Assembly (NCBI GenBank): GCA_036555325.1
Contig: DATBLQ010000038.1
Coordinates: 1-64,000, forward strand
Source: DATBLQ01 sp036555325
Lineage (GTDB): Bacteria > Pseudomonadota > Alphaproteobacteria > Rhizobiales > Aestuariivirgaceae
Direction of reading: 5' to 3'
DNA length: 64,000 nucleotides
Positions 1 through 8,438 of the stretch are shown in pieces (position 1 is the stretch's first letter; the number at the start of each line of letters is the position of its first letter). The position numbers were made by a program, and so were the translations under genes. The notes under the pieces are model-generated. The model saw only the letters and a list, made by a program, of their open reading frames with translations. It had not been told where the DNA came from and made no database searches.

Positions 1-1
1 A

Positions 2-175
2 GAACATGGGACAAGAGTCATTCGCGAGTTTCCGGCCGGGGAATCTAAGCTTTTCAGTTTTGACGAACTCAACGAAATGATCGATGAGACTTACAAGATG
101 TGGATCGAAGTCCTCGTAGAACGTACAGAAGAAGTGCGGAAACGTCCTTCGGGATCGACTCCACTGGGATTCTAA
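2..175 (+). CDS. C-terminal end of an unidentified protein (cut by window start)
   Basis: An open frame enters from the left edge and runs 57 codons to a TAA. The visible tail is charged and probably helical (it contains DELNEMIDETYKMWIEVLVE) and ends in a short polar stretch, RKRPSGSTPLGF. No domain can be recognised from this tail. It converges on the next gene with only three bases between the stops. The assignment as coding rests on the uninterrupted frame and protein-like composition. Confidence 0.5.
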   Translation, partial: EHGTRVIREFPAGESKLFSFDELNEMIDETYKMWIEVLVERTEEVRKRPSGSTPLGF

Positions 176-178
176 GCG

Positions 179-448
179 TCACCTCTTATACCGCTGCCTG
201 AAACTCCGCACTTCATCGCTCTCGTCGACGAGACGGTTGTCGAGTTCGCTCTTCACATAATTGGCGATGGCGCTAGCGTAGCCGAAGGCGGCACAGACGC
301 CATCTAGGCGCGAGATGTCGGTGCGCGTCGGTACGAAATAGGGATCGTTGTGCCAGGCGACGACACAGTCGATGGCGCGAATGATGTGATCGATCGCATC
401 GTGTGAGGGCGGATGGGGAATTTTCCGCGTTTCAAAATTGTCGTTCAT
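179..448 (-). CDS. Conserved hypothetical protein, 89 aa
   Basis: Small soluble protein of unknown function, with no signal peptide or membrane segment. The centre (DAIDHIIRAIDCVVAWHNDP) looks helical and the C-terminus is arginine-rich. An in-frame ATG lies 14 codons further upstream, but the internal ATG at 448 is preferred because AGGGAGCA sits at the right distance before it and the extra residues look random. It is a stand-alone gene converging on the fragment at the window start. I do not recognise the family. Confidence 0.55.
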   Translation of the reverse strand: MNDNFETRKIPHPPSHDAIDHIIRAIDCVVAWHNDPYFVPTRTDISRLDGVCAAFGYASAIANYVKSELDNRLVDESDEVRSFRQRYKR

Positions 449-500
449 TGTGCTGCTCCCTGCGCTTCTCGCGTAAGCGGCCACCAGCATTGGCTGGTGA

Positions 501-653
501 CCGGGGAGTAAGAAGCCGCCACAAGACGGCTGCGCCGCCCTTTAGGCTTTCGCCTTGGACATGCGACGGCGCCTCCCCGGCCGAGCTCTGACAGGGGGGC
601 ACCATTCTCGGCTGGTGTCAGCCGCTTGTGGTAGGGGCTTCTTAATTCCCCGG
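501..653. repeat. Imperfect inverted repeat in a gene-free stretch (449-981)
   Basis: The roughly 530 bases between the 89-aa gene and yjbQ hold no convincing gene. Within them, 501-532 (starts CCGGGGAGTAAGAAGCC) reappears in reverse complement at 619-653 (CCGGGGAATTAAGAAGCCCC, continuing through CCACAAGCGGCTG). Arms of about 33 bases share most positions, apart from small insertions, and flank about 85 bases. It could be a remnant of a small mobile element or a folded RNA. No transposase or target duplication is visible. Confidence 0.4.
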
Positions 654-873
654 AGTTCAGGCCGAGACCCAAGCTCCAGTTGCAACTTTAGCATGTGAAA
701 GTTTGAAAAAGCAATTATGAAGTGCGGCAGGCTGGTGATGAAATCGCACGTGAAAATAAAAAGCAGGGTCGGCCTCTCGGCTGAAGGCGGGGGCTTGCTC
801 AACAGCCGATTTGGCCTTCCCCGCTTCGCTCACCCCCAATTCGCGGTGCCGCTTCTGCGAGAATGCCTTGCCC

Positions 874-890
874 AGACCCGAGACGGGTCT
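874..890 (+). other. Short hairpin upstream of yjbQ
   Basis: A perfect 7-bp stem AGACCCG / CGGGTCT encloses a 3-base loop about 90 bases before the yjbQ start. There is no run of T after it, so it is not a canonical terminator. A leader structure is possible. Confidence 0.25.
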
Positions 891-981
891 TAACCTTTAC
901 AACTATTGCATGTATCAAGGTTGTACCGCAACCTTTTAATGCTTCATGACGGCGGGGACACCTGAGGCTAAGAAGGCGTCC

Positions 982-1401
982 ATGCGACAGCATCAGGACA
1001 AGATAACGATCGCGACCAAGGGGCAGGGGCTTTACGAATTCACCAGCGAAGCGCGCGCATTCGTGAAGAAGTCAGGCGTCGCCACGGGGCAGCTCACGCT
1101 CTACTGCCGGCACACATCCGCCTCGCTTGTTATCCAGGAGAACGCCGACCCGGATGTGCAGCGCGACCTCAAGGAATTTTTCCGTCGCCTTATCCCTGAA
1201 GACAGCGCGTGGATTGTGCATCGCACGGAGGGACCCGACGACATGCCGGCGCACATCAAATCGGCCGTGACACAGGTTTCGCTCAGCGTACCGATCACGG
1301 GAGGCAAACTGGCGCTGGGAACATGGCAGGGAATTTTCCTGTTCGAGCACCGCTCGTCCGAGCACAGGCGCGAGGTTGTCATGCATGTAATGGGGGAATG
1401 A
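982..1401 (+). CDS. yjbQ: YjbQ / UPF0047 family protein
   Basis: Compact cytoplasmic protein of the YjbQ family. E. coli YjbQ shows weak thiamine-phosphate synthase activity, but the physiological role of the family is unsettled. The family signatures are all visible: CRHTSASLVIQENADPDV at about residues 43-60, PAHIKSA near 88, and the C-terminal LGTWQGIFLFEHR followed by HRREVVMHVMGE. Length (139 aa) matches the family. The ATG at 982 is preferred over one 12 codons upstream because AGAAGG precedes it and the family begins there. It is followed seven bases later by a small secreted-protein gene on the same strand. Confidence 0.88.
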   Translation: MRQHQDKITIATKGQGLYEFTSEARAFVKKSGVATGQLTLYCRHTSASLVIQENADPDVQRDLKEFFRRLIPEDSAWIVHRTEGPDDMPAHIKSAVTQVSLSVPITGGKLALGTWQGIFLFEHRSSEHRREVVMHVMGE

Positions 1402-1407
1402 GCACGG

Positions 1408-1800
1408 ATGCAGGCCTGTGGCGCGTTTCCGGCGATTCTGCTGTCGGCGGTCCTGCCGATGCACGTTGCGGCGCAAGAGGCGGCTATTCCGCCAGAGTAT
1501 CAGGGCTTCTGGGGCTTTGCCACGGGCCAGTGCACCGCGAAAGATTGGCGAAAGGTCAATACGGTTCACCGGATATCAAGCGATAAGACGGATTGGTGGG
1601 AAGCAAGCTGCAACGTGAAGGATGTTGCACGCGCAGCAGACGAGAAAAGAGTTCTAAAGGTGCAGCTCAGCTGTTCGGGGGAAGGCGAAGAGTGGACATC
1701 GCGGGAACTCTGGCGGCTCGTGGACATCGATAGGGGCAGATATCTCATCGCCGCCATTCCCGAGAGGAGCTTGATCCAGATCTATCGTCGGTGCGAATGA
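1408..1800 (+). CDS. Small exported protein, unknown function
   Basis: A 130-aa protein with an N-terminal signal peptide (hydrophobic FPAILLSAVLPMHVAAQ, likely cleaved after AAQ). The mature part is mostly beta-like and has conserved-looking Trp residues and four Cys (GQCTAKDW, ASCNVKD, LSCSGEG and a final RRCE), which could form two disulphides in the periplasm. It starts seven bases after the yjbQ stop and is probably co-transcribed with it. I do not recognise the family. Confidence 0.65.
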   Translation: MQACGAFPAILLSAVLPMHVAAQEAAIPPEYQGFWGFATGQCTAKDWRKVNTVHRISSDKTDWWEASCNVKDVARAADEKRVLKVQLSCSGEGEEWTSRELWRLVDIDRGRYLIAAIPERSLIQIYRRCE

Positions 1801-1873
1801 GAGCCCGGTTGCGACACTAGGCGGCGCTCTAAGCACGAGGACGACAGGCCTGTAAGGCAGATGTGTGAGGGGT

Positions 1874-2332
1874 TCAGCTTCCTTCCAAATGCTTGGTCAC
1901 CGCGTCTTGCAACTCGGCGACGGGAAGGTGGGTCAGGTCCTTGTTGATCTCGGTTACGACGAGATCGCGAATCCGGTCTGGCAGCGCCTTGCGCATTTCG
2001 CCGAGGGCGTTGGGCGGCGCGACGATGATCAGGGACTCGAACTCGTGGCGGTTATATGCGCTCAAGAGAAGGTCCGCCATGCCGTGAACGAAGCGATCCT
2101 CGGCCATTTGATGCCAATCGGTCTCCTGCATGGCACTCTTGTGGGTGGTCGAATCATTGGTACGCCCCGGGCGGTCGGTTCCCTGGTCGCGCGTTGCAGG
2201 ATTGTCCTGCTCGTACCGGCGCAGCAAGGTGAATTTCGGCTTCCGTCCGGCGCCATCGTTGCGCAGCAGCAGCGCGCGCGCCCCGTCGGCAGCAATAATC
2301 CAGGTTCCGTGCTTAAGGTCGCTTAGCGGCAT
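1874..2332 (-). CDS. Host attachment protein (Host_attach family)
   Basis: A 152-aa protein matching the family annotated as required for attachment to host cells, first described in Agrobacterium and now placed in the bacterial eRF1-like fold superfamily. Visible features: the N-terminal strand TWIIAADGARALLLRN, then a low-complexity linker with Asp/Thr/Arg, then FVHGMADLLLSAYNRHEFESL and the strand LIIVAPPNALGEMRKAL, ending in a helix with HLPVAELQDAVTKHL. The start has a strong GGAGGG before the ATG. It is monocistronic and convergent with the small secreted-protein gene. The biochemical role of the family is not established. Confidence 0.85.
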   Translation of the reverse strand: MPLSDLKHGTWIIAADGARALLLRNDGAGRKPKFTLLRRYEQDNPATRDQGTDRPGRTNDSTTHKSAMQETDWHQMAEDRFVHGMADLLLSAYNRHEFESLIIVAPPNALGEMRKALPDRIRDLVVTEINKDLTHLPVAELQDAVTKHLEGS

Positions 2333-2479
2333 GGGGACCCTCCAATAATGACGCCCATATCAATAAGCGATTGAGGAGGGCGAGGTTCCTTTCAAAACCG
2401 CTGATGCCCGCGGGGAAGGAGCGACAATGCAGCGGGTGAGGGGCTTTCCCCTTCACCCCGCTTTCTTCGCCGTGAAAAT

Positions 2480-2977
2480 CTAATTGTTGCTTTCCGGTGA
2501 TTCGCTGTCATCGTCGTCGTCATCGCCGCCGCGGTGACGCTTGCGATCGTCCTTGTTGAGAAGGCCGTCACCGTTCGAATCCATGCGTGTGACCAACGTG
2601 GTAAGGGGCGACTTATATTCGTCGAGCGTCACCTTGCCGTCTCCGTCGCGGTCAAAGTCCTGGAAGTCGCGGACCATCATTTCGCGGCGGGCTTTCAACC
2701 AGAGAGCTTCGAATTCGGCGAGGGTCAGATCGCCCGACTTGTCGGAATCGAACTGGCCGTGCCACTGGGTCCGGTTGGTATCGATTTCCTCCTGGCTCAA
2801 ACTGCCATCCTTGTTGGCGTCATAACGTTCCATCATCGCCATGATGTGGCCGCCACCATGCCGGCCCCACATGCCATGGCCGTGGCCGCGGTCCGCTTCA
2901 GCAACACTCGCAATTGCGGCTGCGCCCAAAAGCGCCAATGTGCCGGCGCCCAACCAAATCTTCATCCTGCGTTCCAT
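2480..2977 (-). CDS. Exported EF-hand calcium-binding protein
   Basis: A 165-aa protein with a signal peptide (KIWLGAGTLALLGAAAIASVAEA) and four EF-hand loops: DANKDGSLSQEE, DSDKSGDLTLAE, DRDGDGKVTLDE and DSNGDGLLNKDD. The mature N-terminus is His/Gly-rich (HGHGMWGRHGGGH), which may bind transition metal, and the C-terminus carries a run of Asp. A likely periplasmic calcium sensor or buffer. The ATG at 2977 is chosen because AAGGGAAA precedes it; a start 22 codons upstream would place charged residues before the signal peptide. It appears monocistronic. Confidence 0.85.
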   Translation of the reverse strand: MERRMKIWLGAGTLALLGAAAIASVAEADRGHGHGMWGRHGGGHIMAMMERYDANKDGSLSQEEIDTNRTQWHGQFDSDKSGDLTLAEFEALWLKARREMMVRDFQDFDRDGDGKVTLDEYKSPLTTLVTRMDSNGDGLLNKDDRKRHRGGDDDDDDSESPESNN

Positions 2978-3067
2978 GAAATTTTCCCTTTTTTCAGAGT
3001 CATCCATTTCCGCCCGCACCGATAGTGGTGCGGCTTGGTTCACTTGCCGAGTTAAATCTCAGTAATG

Positions 3068-3580
3068 TCAGGATGAGAGCGTGCCGATGAAATCAACCTT
3101 ACCAAGCTCGACACCGGCATGACGAAGAATGTCGTAGGCGGTTGTCACGTGGAAGTAAAAGTTCGGCAGCGCAAAACGCAGCAGATAGTCATTTCCCGTG
3201 AGTTTCACCGTTCTCCCTCCGGGAGACAGCGTTATCTCGCGAGTTTCCGAGCCCTCGAAATCCTCCGGCTTCGCGGCAGCCAAAATCGTTAACGCCTTGT
3301 CAATTCGGACCTTCAATTCATCGAATGTCTTCTCCGTGTCGTCCCATTTGGGCGGATCGCGGCCGGCGAGACGAGAGGCGATCGCCTTGGCGAAGTCGGT
3401 CGCGGTCTGCACTTGGCGGACAAGCGGAAACATGTCCGGGTAGAGGCGCATCCCCAACAGGACTTGGGGATCGATCTTGCGCTGCGACGCATGAGCTACG
3501 GATTTGTCGAGAATGGCCGAGAGATTGCGAAGCGAGCGCTCGAGCTGCGGAATGGAGACCTCATACATGGTAAGGGGCAT
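3068..3580 (-). CDS. DUF1993 domain protein
   Basis: A 170-aa protein matching DUF1993, a DinB-like four-helix family common in proteobacteria. Visible family features: the start MYEVSIPQLERSLRNLSAIL, the motif LGMRLYPDMFPLVRQVQ, the conserved FDELKVRIDKALTIL, and the late NFYFHVTTAYDILRHAGVELGK. There is no signal peptide, so it is cytoplasmic. AAGGA precedes the ATG. It is divergent from the flavodoxin-fold gene with about 150 bases between the two starts. The molecular function of the family is unknown. Confidence 0.85.
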   Translation of the reverse strand: MPLTMYEVSIPQLERSLRNLSAILDKSVAHASQRKIDPQVLLGMRLYPDMFPLVRQVQTATDFAKAIASRLAGRDPPKWDDTEKTFDELKVRIDKALTILAAAKPEDFEGSETREITLSPGGRTVKLTGNDYLLRFALPNFYFHVTTAYDILRHAGVELGKVDFIGTLSS

Positions 3581-3729
3581 TGTTCAGATCCTTCATGAAA
3601 CCTGTGAGGATTCCATCAGGACCCCTCATTAGGCAACGACAAGTTACAACCACGGTACTCGTGACTTGAAAGCAAAACAGACGCATGATCGGGGTAGATA
3701 GGCAATTTAAGACCAGGGATGCTTTTGTC

Positions 3730-4809
3730 ATGGCAGACGTCCGCGTCGTCAAGGGCATGCCGAGCGTGCAGCTCGACAAGCAGCAATTTCGAGAACGATT
3801 TTTCGCCCGCTTCAGCGATCCCGCCTTCGAGGCCTTTGGACCCGAAATCGACAAGCTGATGGAAAAGGCGTGGGAAGCTTATGATGAATACCGCAAGAGC
3901 CCAAGCACGGTGAAAGCTGGGCCGGATTTTCACAATCCCGATTTCGACCTCGCCAGAGAATGGGTGGAAACGCGTCAACAAATTCAGGCGGCAGAAAAGC
4001 AACAAAAAGATCCACGCTCCCCATCGCGCATTTTGCTGATCAACGGATCATCGCGGAGCGATCATACGTGTCCGGGCGAAATGTCGAAGACCTGGAGGCT
4101 CGTCATGATCGCGAACGAGGTCATAAAGGCGGAGCCGCAATTCGAAACAGACATAATCGATCTGAGCCGGCTTGCTTCCGAATATGGGAAAGTCATCTAT
4201 CCCTGCAAAGCATGCGTTTCGACGGCACAGCCCTTATGCCACTGGCCATGCTCGTGTTATCCCAACCACGCGATCGGCCAGGTGAACGACTGGATGAACG
4301 AGATCTATCCCAAATGGGTAGCGGCACACGGCATCATGATCGTGACTCCGGTGAACTGGTATCAAGTGCCAAGCTCGCTCAAGCTCATGATCGACAGGTT
4401 GGTTTGCGCTGATGGGGGAAATCCTGATCCCACGACGACCGATGGCAAGGATCCAGCGAAAGCGAAGGAACTGGAGCTGAAGGGATGGCCTTATCCACGC
4501 CACCTGGCGGGGAGGATGTTTGCCGTCGTGGTGCACGGCGATGCTTCCGGGGTTGAGAATCTCAGGCGCATGTTGAGCGACTGGCTCACCGACATGGCAC
4601 TCATTCCCGCAGGCCGCAAGGCGACCTACGACGCCTATCTAGGCTATCTTGCGCCCTATGCGACGAGCCACGACGATCTGGACCGGGATGAAGGATTCCA
4701 ACATGACGTCCGAGTTGCCACCTTGGCGCTCATCAACGGTGTGAAACTCATGCGGAGCGGAGAGCTGAAGCCCCCCGATGCTGGGTTGAAGGAAGCGCGA
4801 CCCAAGTAG
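3730..4809 (+). CDS. Flavodoxin-fold NAD(P)H-dependent oxidoreductase
   Basis: A 359-aa protein. Residues 1-95 form a charged N-terminal extension. The rest is a flavodoxin-like domain: ILLINGSSRSD is the phosphate-binding loop for FMN, TPVNWYQVPSSLKLMIDRL contacts the flavin ring in the NADPH-dependent FMN reductase family, and FAVVVHGDASGVENLRRML follows. A Cys-rich insert (YPCKACVSTAQPLCHWPCSC) between the first strand and the TPVNWY loop is notable and could bind a metal or form disulphides. The ATG at 3730 is preferred for its upstream AGGGA; another ATG lies 15 codons earlier. Substrate unknown. Confidence 0.75.
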   Translation: MADVRVVKGMPSVQLDKQQFRERFFARFSDPAFEAFGPEIDKLMEKAWEAYDEYRKSPSTVKAGPDFHNPDFDLAREWVETRQQIQAAEKQQKDPRSPSRILLINGSSRSDHTCPGEMSKTWRLVMIANEVIKAEPQFETDIIDLSRLASEYGKVIYPCKACVSTAQPLCHWPCSCYPNHAIGQVNDWMNEIYPKWVAAHGIMIVTPVNWYQVPSSLKLMIDRLVCADGGNPDPTTTDGKDPAKAKELELKGWPYPRHLAGRMFAVVVHGDASGVENLRRMLSDWLTDMALIPAGRKATYDAYLGYLAPYATSHDDLDRDEGFQHDVRVATLALINGVKLMRSGELKPPDAGLKEARPK

Positions 4810-4811
4810 AG

Positions 4812-5765
4812 CTACGTTGTAGCTCTGCGTTTTTCGGGGAAAGGCAAAGGCAAAAGGAGCGAGGACGGAGGATAGGCCTCGGCCAAGAGCTGCCTCGCCA
4901 TGAAGCCGGCTTCGAGATCGGTGCAATTCACGATGGCGAGACGGAAACCCCCCGGCGGCATGGCGTGATCTTCGGGGTTGCGATCCTCGTGGTAGGTGTT
5001 CTGGACGCTCAAGATGGATGGCATGCGCAATACCGCTTCAGTTGTTTCCGGGGGCGGATGCCGGTAGCGGTAGCCGTGCCTGCCGAAGAGTATGACGCTG
5101 AAGCCATCGGTGCGATCGACATCAGCAAATTGCCACGCGCCATCGGCATAGAGCCCGACAACGGCTTCGGCCCAACCTTTTCCGTAAAGATCGGGCCACT
5201 GGTCGGCGAAGCGCATGTGAGCCTCTATGATGCGATTGCCGATGGTTTCGAAGTTCATGAGGCCGGTGTAACCGCGCATGTTCTTCACAAGCCAGCGGCC
5301 CAGGTAATCCTCAAGCTGTGGCCGTGCGGCAGAGTGTACGACCCAGTAATCGAAAGTTCCCTCACCCAAAGGCACTCCGGTCGTGTGCCGCCACCAGCAG
5401 GCTTCGCCATCCACCACGGCACAATCGGTGCTGACGTGTTCGCCATCGAGCAGCGTCATCCACATATGGCCGGGTCGATACTGGCGCTCGTAGTCTTGGT
5501 GGCTGTGCAGGACATAGCTGTCGACCCCCATGCCCTTTAGATTGATGATCGGCTTGGAAAAGACCGGAAACCCGGCGGGAGAAACACCGTGGGGACCTGC
5601 ATCGAGGCCCTGGCTCAACGCCACGCGCAGCTTGTCGTAAATCCAGTTGTATGCCGGGTTCCAAAGATATGCGTCGGCATCCTCGGTTGGAATGCGAACG
5701 TGCGCCGGGCAGGAAACGTTTGTGAAGTACTGGAGGCGCCAGGGATCTGCTTCGCAGAACGGCAT
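4812..5765 (-). CDS. Conserved hypothetical protein with ATP-grasp-like features
   Basis: A 317-aa soluble protein. The order of motifs is reminiscent of ATP-grasp enzymes: SKPIINLKGMGVDS (a KP...G.G stretch like the nucleotide-binding strand), GHMWMTLLDGEHVSTD, and GYTGLMNFETIGNRIIEAHMRF, which resembles the metal-binding segment that usually reads N.E...EiNpR. The usual N-terminal pre-ATP domain is reduced. It could be a degenerate or divergent ATP-grasp member; this is an inference from motif order only. It ends two bases from the convergent oxidoreductase gene. No strong ribosome binding site is seen before the ATG. Confidence 0.6.
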   Translation of the reverse strand: MPFCEADPWRLQYFTNVSCPAHVRIPTEDADAYLWNPAYNWIYDKLRVALSQGLDAGPHGVSPAGFPVFSKPIINLKGMGVDSYVLHSHQDYERQYRPGHMWMTLLDGEHVSTDCAVVDGEACWWRHTTGVPLGEGTFDYWVVHSAARPQLEDYLGRWLVKNMRGYTGLMNFETIGNRIIEAHMRFADQWPDLYGKGWAEAVVGLYADGAWQFADVDRTDGFSVILFGRHGYRYRHPPPETTEAVLRMPSILSVQNTYHEDRNPEDHAMPPGGFRLAIVNCTDLEAGFMARQLLAEAYPPSSLLLPLPFPEKRRATT

Positions 5766-5865
5766 GGAAGATTTACACCACTTTCAGGATTGCGAGCCTA
5801 GCAGGCCATTGCGACGACGCAATAAACTTCGCGTTCGTCTCTCCAAATCGTGATCGTCTCGATTG

Positions 5866-6576
5866 TCAACGAATTTCCCACGAAATGCTGATCTGCGAGG
5901 TGATCACCTGTTCGCCCTCGGCGATGGGTACGGCAGCGTCTTGCACTTCCATGCGCTTCATCGACATGGGAACCGGAGGGGCCTGAGCCTGTTCGTAGAT
6001 GGATATGATTGGTCCGAGCGAAACCCCCGTGCTTTCCGCATAGAGCTTGGCCTTTCGCGTAGCATCAACGACGGCGCGGCGGCGCGCCTCATCTTGCAAG
6101 GGTTGCAGGTCGGCAAGCGCAAAGGCGATGCCGAAGATTTGATTCGATCCTTTGGAAACAGCCCGGTCGAGAATCTCCCCGAGCGCGCTCAGCTTGCGAA
6201 CGGTGAGAGTGAGTACGTTCGACACATCATAGCCGACAATCTTCGGAGGTTCCTTGCCTTGATTGTCGTAGACATAGGCGGGGTTCACGGTGAAGCTCGA
6301 GGTCTGGATATCCTTGGCGTCGACATCTGCCTGCTTGAGATAATCGACAATATCGTTCATGGCGGTCGTGTTCTGCATGAGTGCCTCGCGTGCAGTTGGT
6401 GCACGGATCGTCACTCCGACATTGATCAGGGCGATATCGGGTTTGGCACGCACTTCGCCAGATCCGACCAAGGCAAGTGTGCGCATCGGCGGCGCGCGTT
6501 CCTCGGCGAGCAGTGGCTCTGTCAGCGTAAGGAGACTGAACAGGGAAAGTAAAAATAGGAGGCAGCGGGCGGGCAT
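5866..6576 (-). CDS. SIMPL domain (DUF541) periplasmic protein
   Basis: A 236-aa exported protein with a signal peptide (LLFLLSLFSLLTLTEPLLA). The mature part is a SIMPL/DUF541 domain: VGSGEVRAKPDIALINVGV at the start, the QTSSFTVNPAYVYD strand, VGYDVSNVLTLTVRKLSALGEILDRAV in the middle and DATRKAKLYAESTGVSLG near the end. The family includes BP26/Omp28 of Brucella and E. coli YggE; members form periplasmic ring-like oligomers and are linked to oxidative stress tolerance. GGAGA precedes the ATG. It lies just downstream of amn on the same strand, with about 70 bases between them. Confidence 0.9.
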   Translation of the reverse strand: MPARCLLFLLSLFSLLTLTEPLLAEERAPPMRTLALVGSGEVRAKPDIALINVGVTIRAPTAREALMQNTTAMNDIVDYLKQADVDAKDIQTSSFTVNPAYVYDNQGKEPPKIVGYDVSNVLTLTVRKLSALGEILDRAVSKGSNQIFGIAFALADLQPLQDEARRRAVVDATRKAKLYAESTGVSLGPIISIYEQAQAPPVPMSMKRMEVQDAAVPIAEGEQVITSQISISWEIR

Positions 6577-6644
6577 GGAGGATCTCCATAGAGGAACGCG
6601 CGGAAGATCTGACGAGCGATTGCGACGAATTCGCGGCAGGCGTT

Positions 6645-8126
6645 TCAGCGGAACGGAGGTTCATCAAAACTGCGGAGCTTGCGCGAGTGAAGGCCGGTAC
6701 GATTCATTCGCAGCCCATCCAGTGCAGCAAGCCCGATCATGAGATGTTCGCCGACAGCGCGGTCATAAAAGGCGTTGGCCGCGCCCGGCAGCTTGATCTC
6801 GCCGTGGAGCGGCTTGTCGGAGACGCAAAGCAACGTCCCATAGGGGACACGCAGTCGATAGCCTTGGGCAGCAACTGTCCCTGATTCCATGTCCACGGCA
6901 ATAGCACGCGAAAGATTTATGCGGCGGCGCTCCTGGCTCCAACGGAGCTCCCAGTTTCGATCGTCGTTGGTGACGACCGTACCGGTGCGCAAGCGGGCCT
7001 TGAGAGCCGGTCCCTTTTCGCCTGTGACACGAGCGGCTGCCTCTTGCAGCGCCACCTGAACTTCGGCCAGCGCCGGTACCGGGATATCGGGCGGCACAAG
7101 GGTATCCAGGATCCGGTCCTGCCGCAGATAGCCGTGAGCCAACACATAGTCGCCGATGCGTTGGGATTGGCGAAGGCCGCCGCAATGGCCGATCATCAAC
7201 CAGCAGTGCGGACGAAGCACCGCAAGATGGTCGGTCATATTCTTAGCGTTTGACGGACCGATCCCTATGTTGACGAGGGTGATGCCGCCGCCCTTGTTGA
7301 AGGTCAGATGGTAGGCCGGCATCTGGAAACGGTGCCACAGAGAGTCGGCAATCTGCTCCTGTATGTTTTGCGGCCTCTCGCCACGGGCGATGCGATGCTT
7401 GCCCGGAAGGTGCAGTTCCATGAAAGGACTGTCCTCATTGAGCCGGGCCACCGCCCAGGTGACGAACTGATCGACATAACGGTGATAGTTGGTCAGCAGA
7501 ATCCAAGGCTGGAACTTACGCCAGTCGGTGCCCGAGTAGTGGACCAACCGGCGCAGCGAATAGTCGGTGCGAATGGCGTCAAAAAGAGCGAGCGGACGTG
7601 GCTTCGCGGGGTCTTGCTCCCATGTGCCGTCGGCTATTTCGTCACCGACAGCTGACAGCAGCGGAGAGGGGAAGTGGTGCGCAAGCTCCTGGGCGCGCAC
7701 GCCGCCGAGGTCGAGCTCGTCGCCCTCTTCGAAGACGTAAGGGTAGGGGATCTCCTGATCACTCGCGTCAACCGAAATCTCGGCTCCATATTCATCGACC
7801 AAATAGGTCAACTGCTCGATCAGATAAGCGCGAAAATGCCGTGGTTGGGTAATGGTGGTAGAGTAGACCCCGGGACCTTGGAACTTGGCATAGGCTCGGG
7901 CGGTCGACGGCTGCGGGCCTTCCGGACTGTAGGTCACCGAAAGCTTGGGATAACAGAATTCGCGACGGCGCTCGGAGGTAGGCGGAATGCGATGCTTGAG
8001 GAACTCGAGCAGGTCGTGCTTCAGGCCATTGGTGGCATTGTCGTAAAGGTCGGTCAACCGTTCGACAGCCAGCTCGGGAGTGAGCGCGCTGCCGGCGGAG
8101 AGTTTGCGGTCCTTCAATCTGCTCAT
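6645..8126 (-). CDS. amn: AMP nucleosidase
   Basis: A 493-aa enzyme that cleaves AMP to adenine and ribose 5-phosphate in the cytoplasm. The N-terminal half is the AMP nucleosidase regulatory domain (YPKLSVTYSPEGPQPSTARAY). The C-terminal half is the nucleoside phosphorylase-like catalytic domain: LVNIGIGPSNAKNMTDHLAVL, MIGHCGGLRQSQRIGDYVLA, and AVDMESGTVAAQGYRLRVPYGTLL with the Met-Glu-Ser that binds ribose. Length is close to E. coli Amn (484 aa). The frame stays open 57 codons further upstream, but that part is antisense to the tRNA and is not protein; the start is ATG at 8126. Confidence 0.93.
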   Translation of the reverse strand: MSRLKDRKLSAGSALTPELAVERLTDLYDNATNGLKHDLLEFLKHRIPPTSERRREFCYPKLSVTYSPEGPQPSTARAYAKFQGPGVYSTTITQPRHFRAYLIEQLTYLVDEYGAEISVDASDQEIPYPYVFEEGDELDLGGVRAQELAHHFPSPLLSAVGDEIADGTWEQDPAKPRPLALFDAIRTDYSLRRLVHYSGTDWRKFQPWILLTNYHRYVDQFVTWAVARLNEDSPFMELHLPGKHRIARGERPQNIQEQIADSLWHRFQMPAYHLTFNKGGGITLVNIGIGPSNAKNMTDHLAVLRPHCWLMIGHCGGLRQSQRIGDYVLAHGYLRQDRILDTLVPPDIPVPALAEVQVALQEAAARVTGEKGPALKARLRTGTVVTNDDRNWELRWSQERRRINLSRAIAVDMESGTVAAQGYRLRVPYGTLLCVSDKPLHGEIKLPGAANAFYDRAVGEHLMIGLAALDGLRMNRTGLHSRKLRSFDEPPFR

Positions 8127-8218
8127 CGTTTTGCAAAGCTTTCCGCTTGCTGTGTGGCGTTCACAGTAGGGTATGGCAAACGGTTGCGTTCTGCTATAGG
8201 CATGCGGTTTCTGCACCA

Positions 8219-8294
8219 GGGCCCGTAGCTCAATGGTTAGAGCCGGCGGCTCATAACCGCTTGGTTGGAGGTTCGAGTCCTCCCGGGCCCACCA
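8219..8294 (+). tRNA. tRNA-Ile (CAU anticodon, Ile2 type)
   Basis: A 76-nt cloverleaf. Acceptor GGGCCCG pairs with CGGGCCC, followed by A and an encoded CCA. The D arm is GCTC/GAGC, the anticodon loop is CTCATAA, and the T arm GGAGG-TTCGAGT-CCTCC is perfect. The anticodon is CAU. Acceptor and anticodon-arm sequence resemble E. coli ileX rather than initiator or elongator Met tRNA, so it should read AUA after lysidine modification by TilS. Met is the alternative. Confidence 0.88.
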
Positions 8295-8438
8295 CACAGT
8301 CTCGTATTTCTACACTGCTTTGCCCGCTGCAGGAATTTGTTGAGCTTCTGGGCCAATTCGCCGCCCCTTTCGTCTGGCGTTTGGCGGTGAGCACATCGAC
8401 TAAGCTGAGTATTCGACAATTTTTCGGCACGTGCTCAG

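Noticed and set aside
8127..8297. In-frame N-terminal extension of AMP nucleosidase (reads WAREDSNLQPSGYEPPALTI...)
   Set aside because: It is antisense to the tRNA-Ile gene; this peptide is a well-known artefact of translating a tRNA on the wrong strand.
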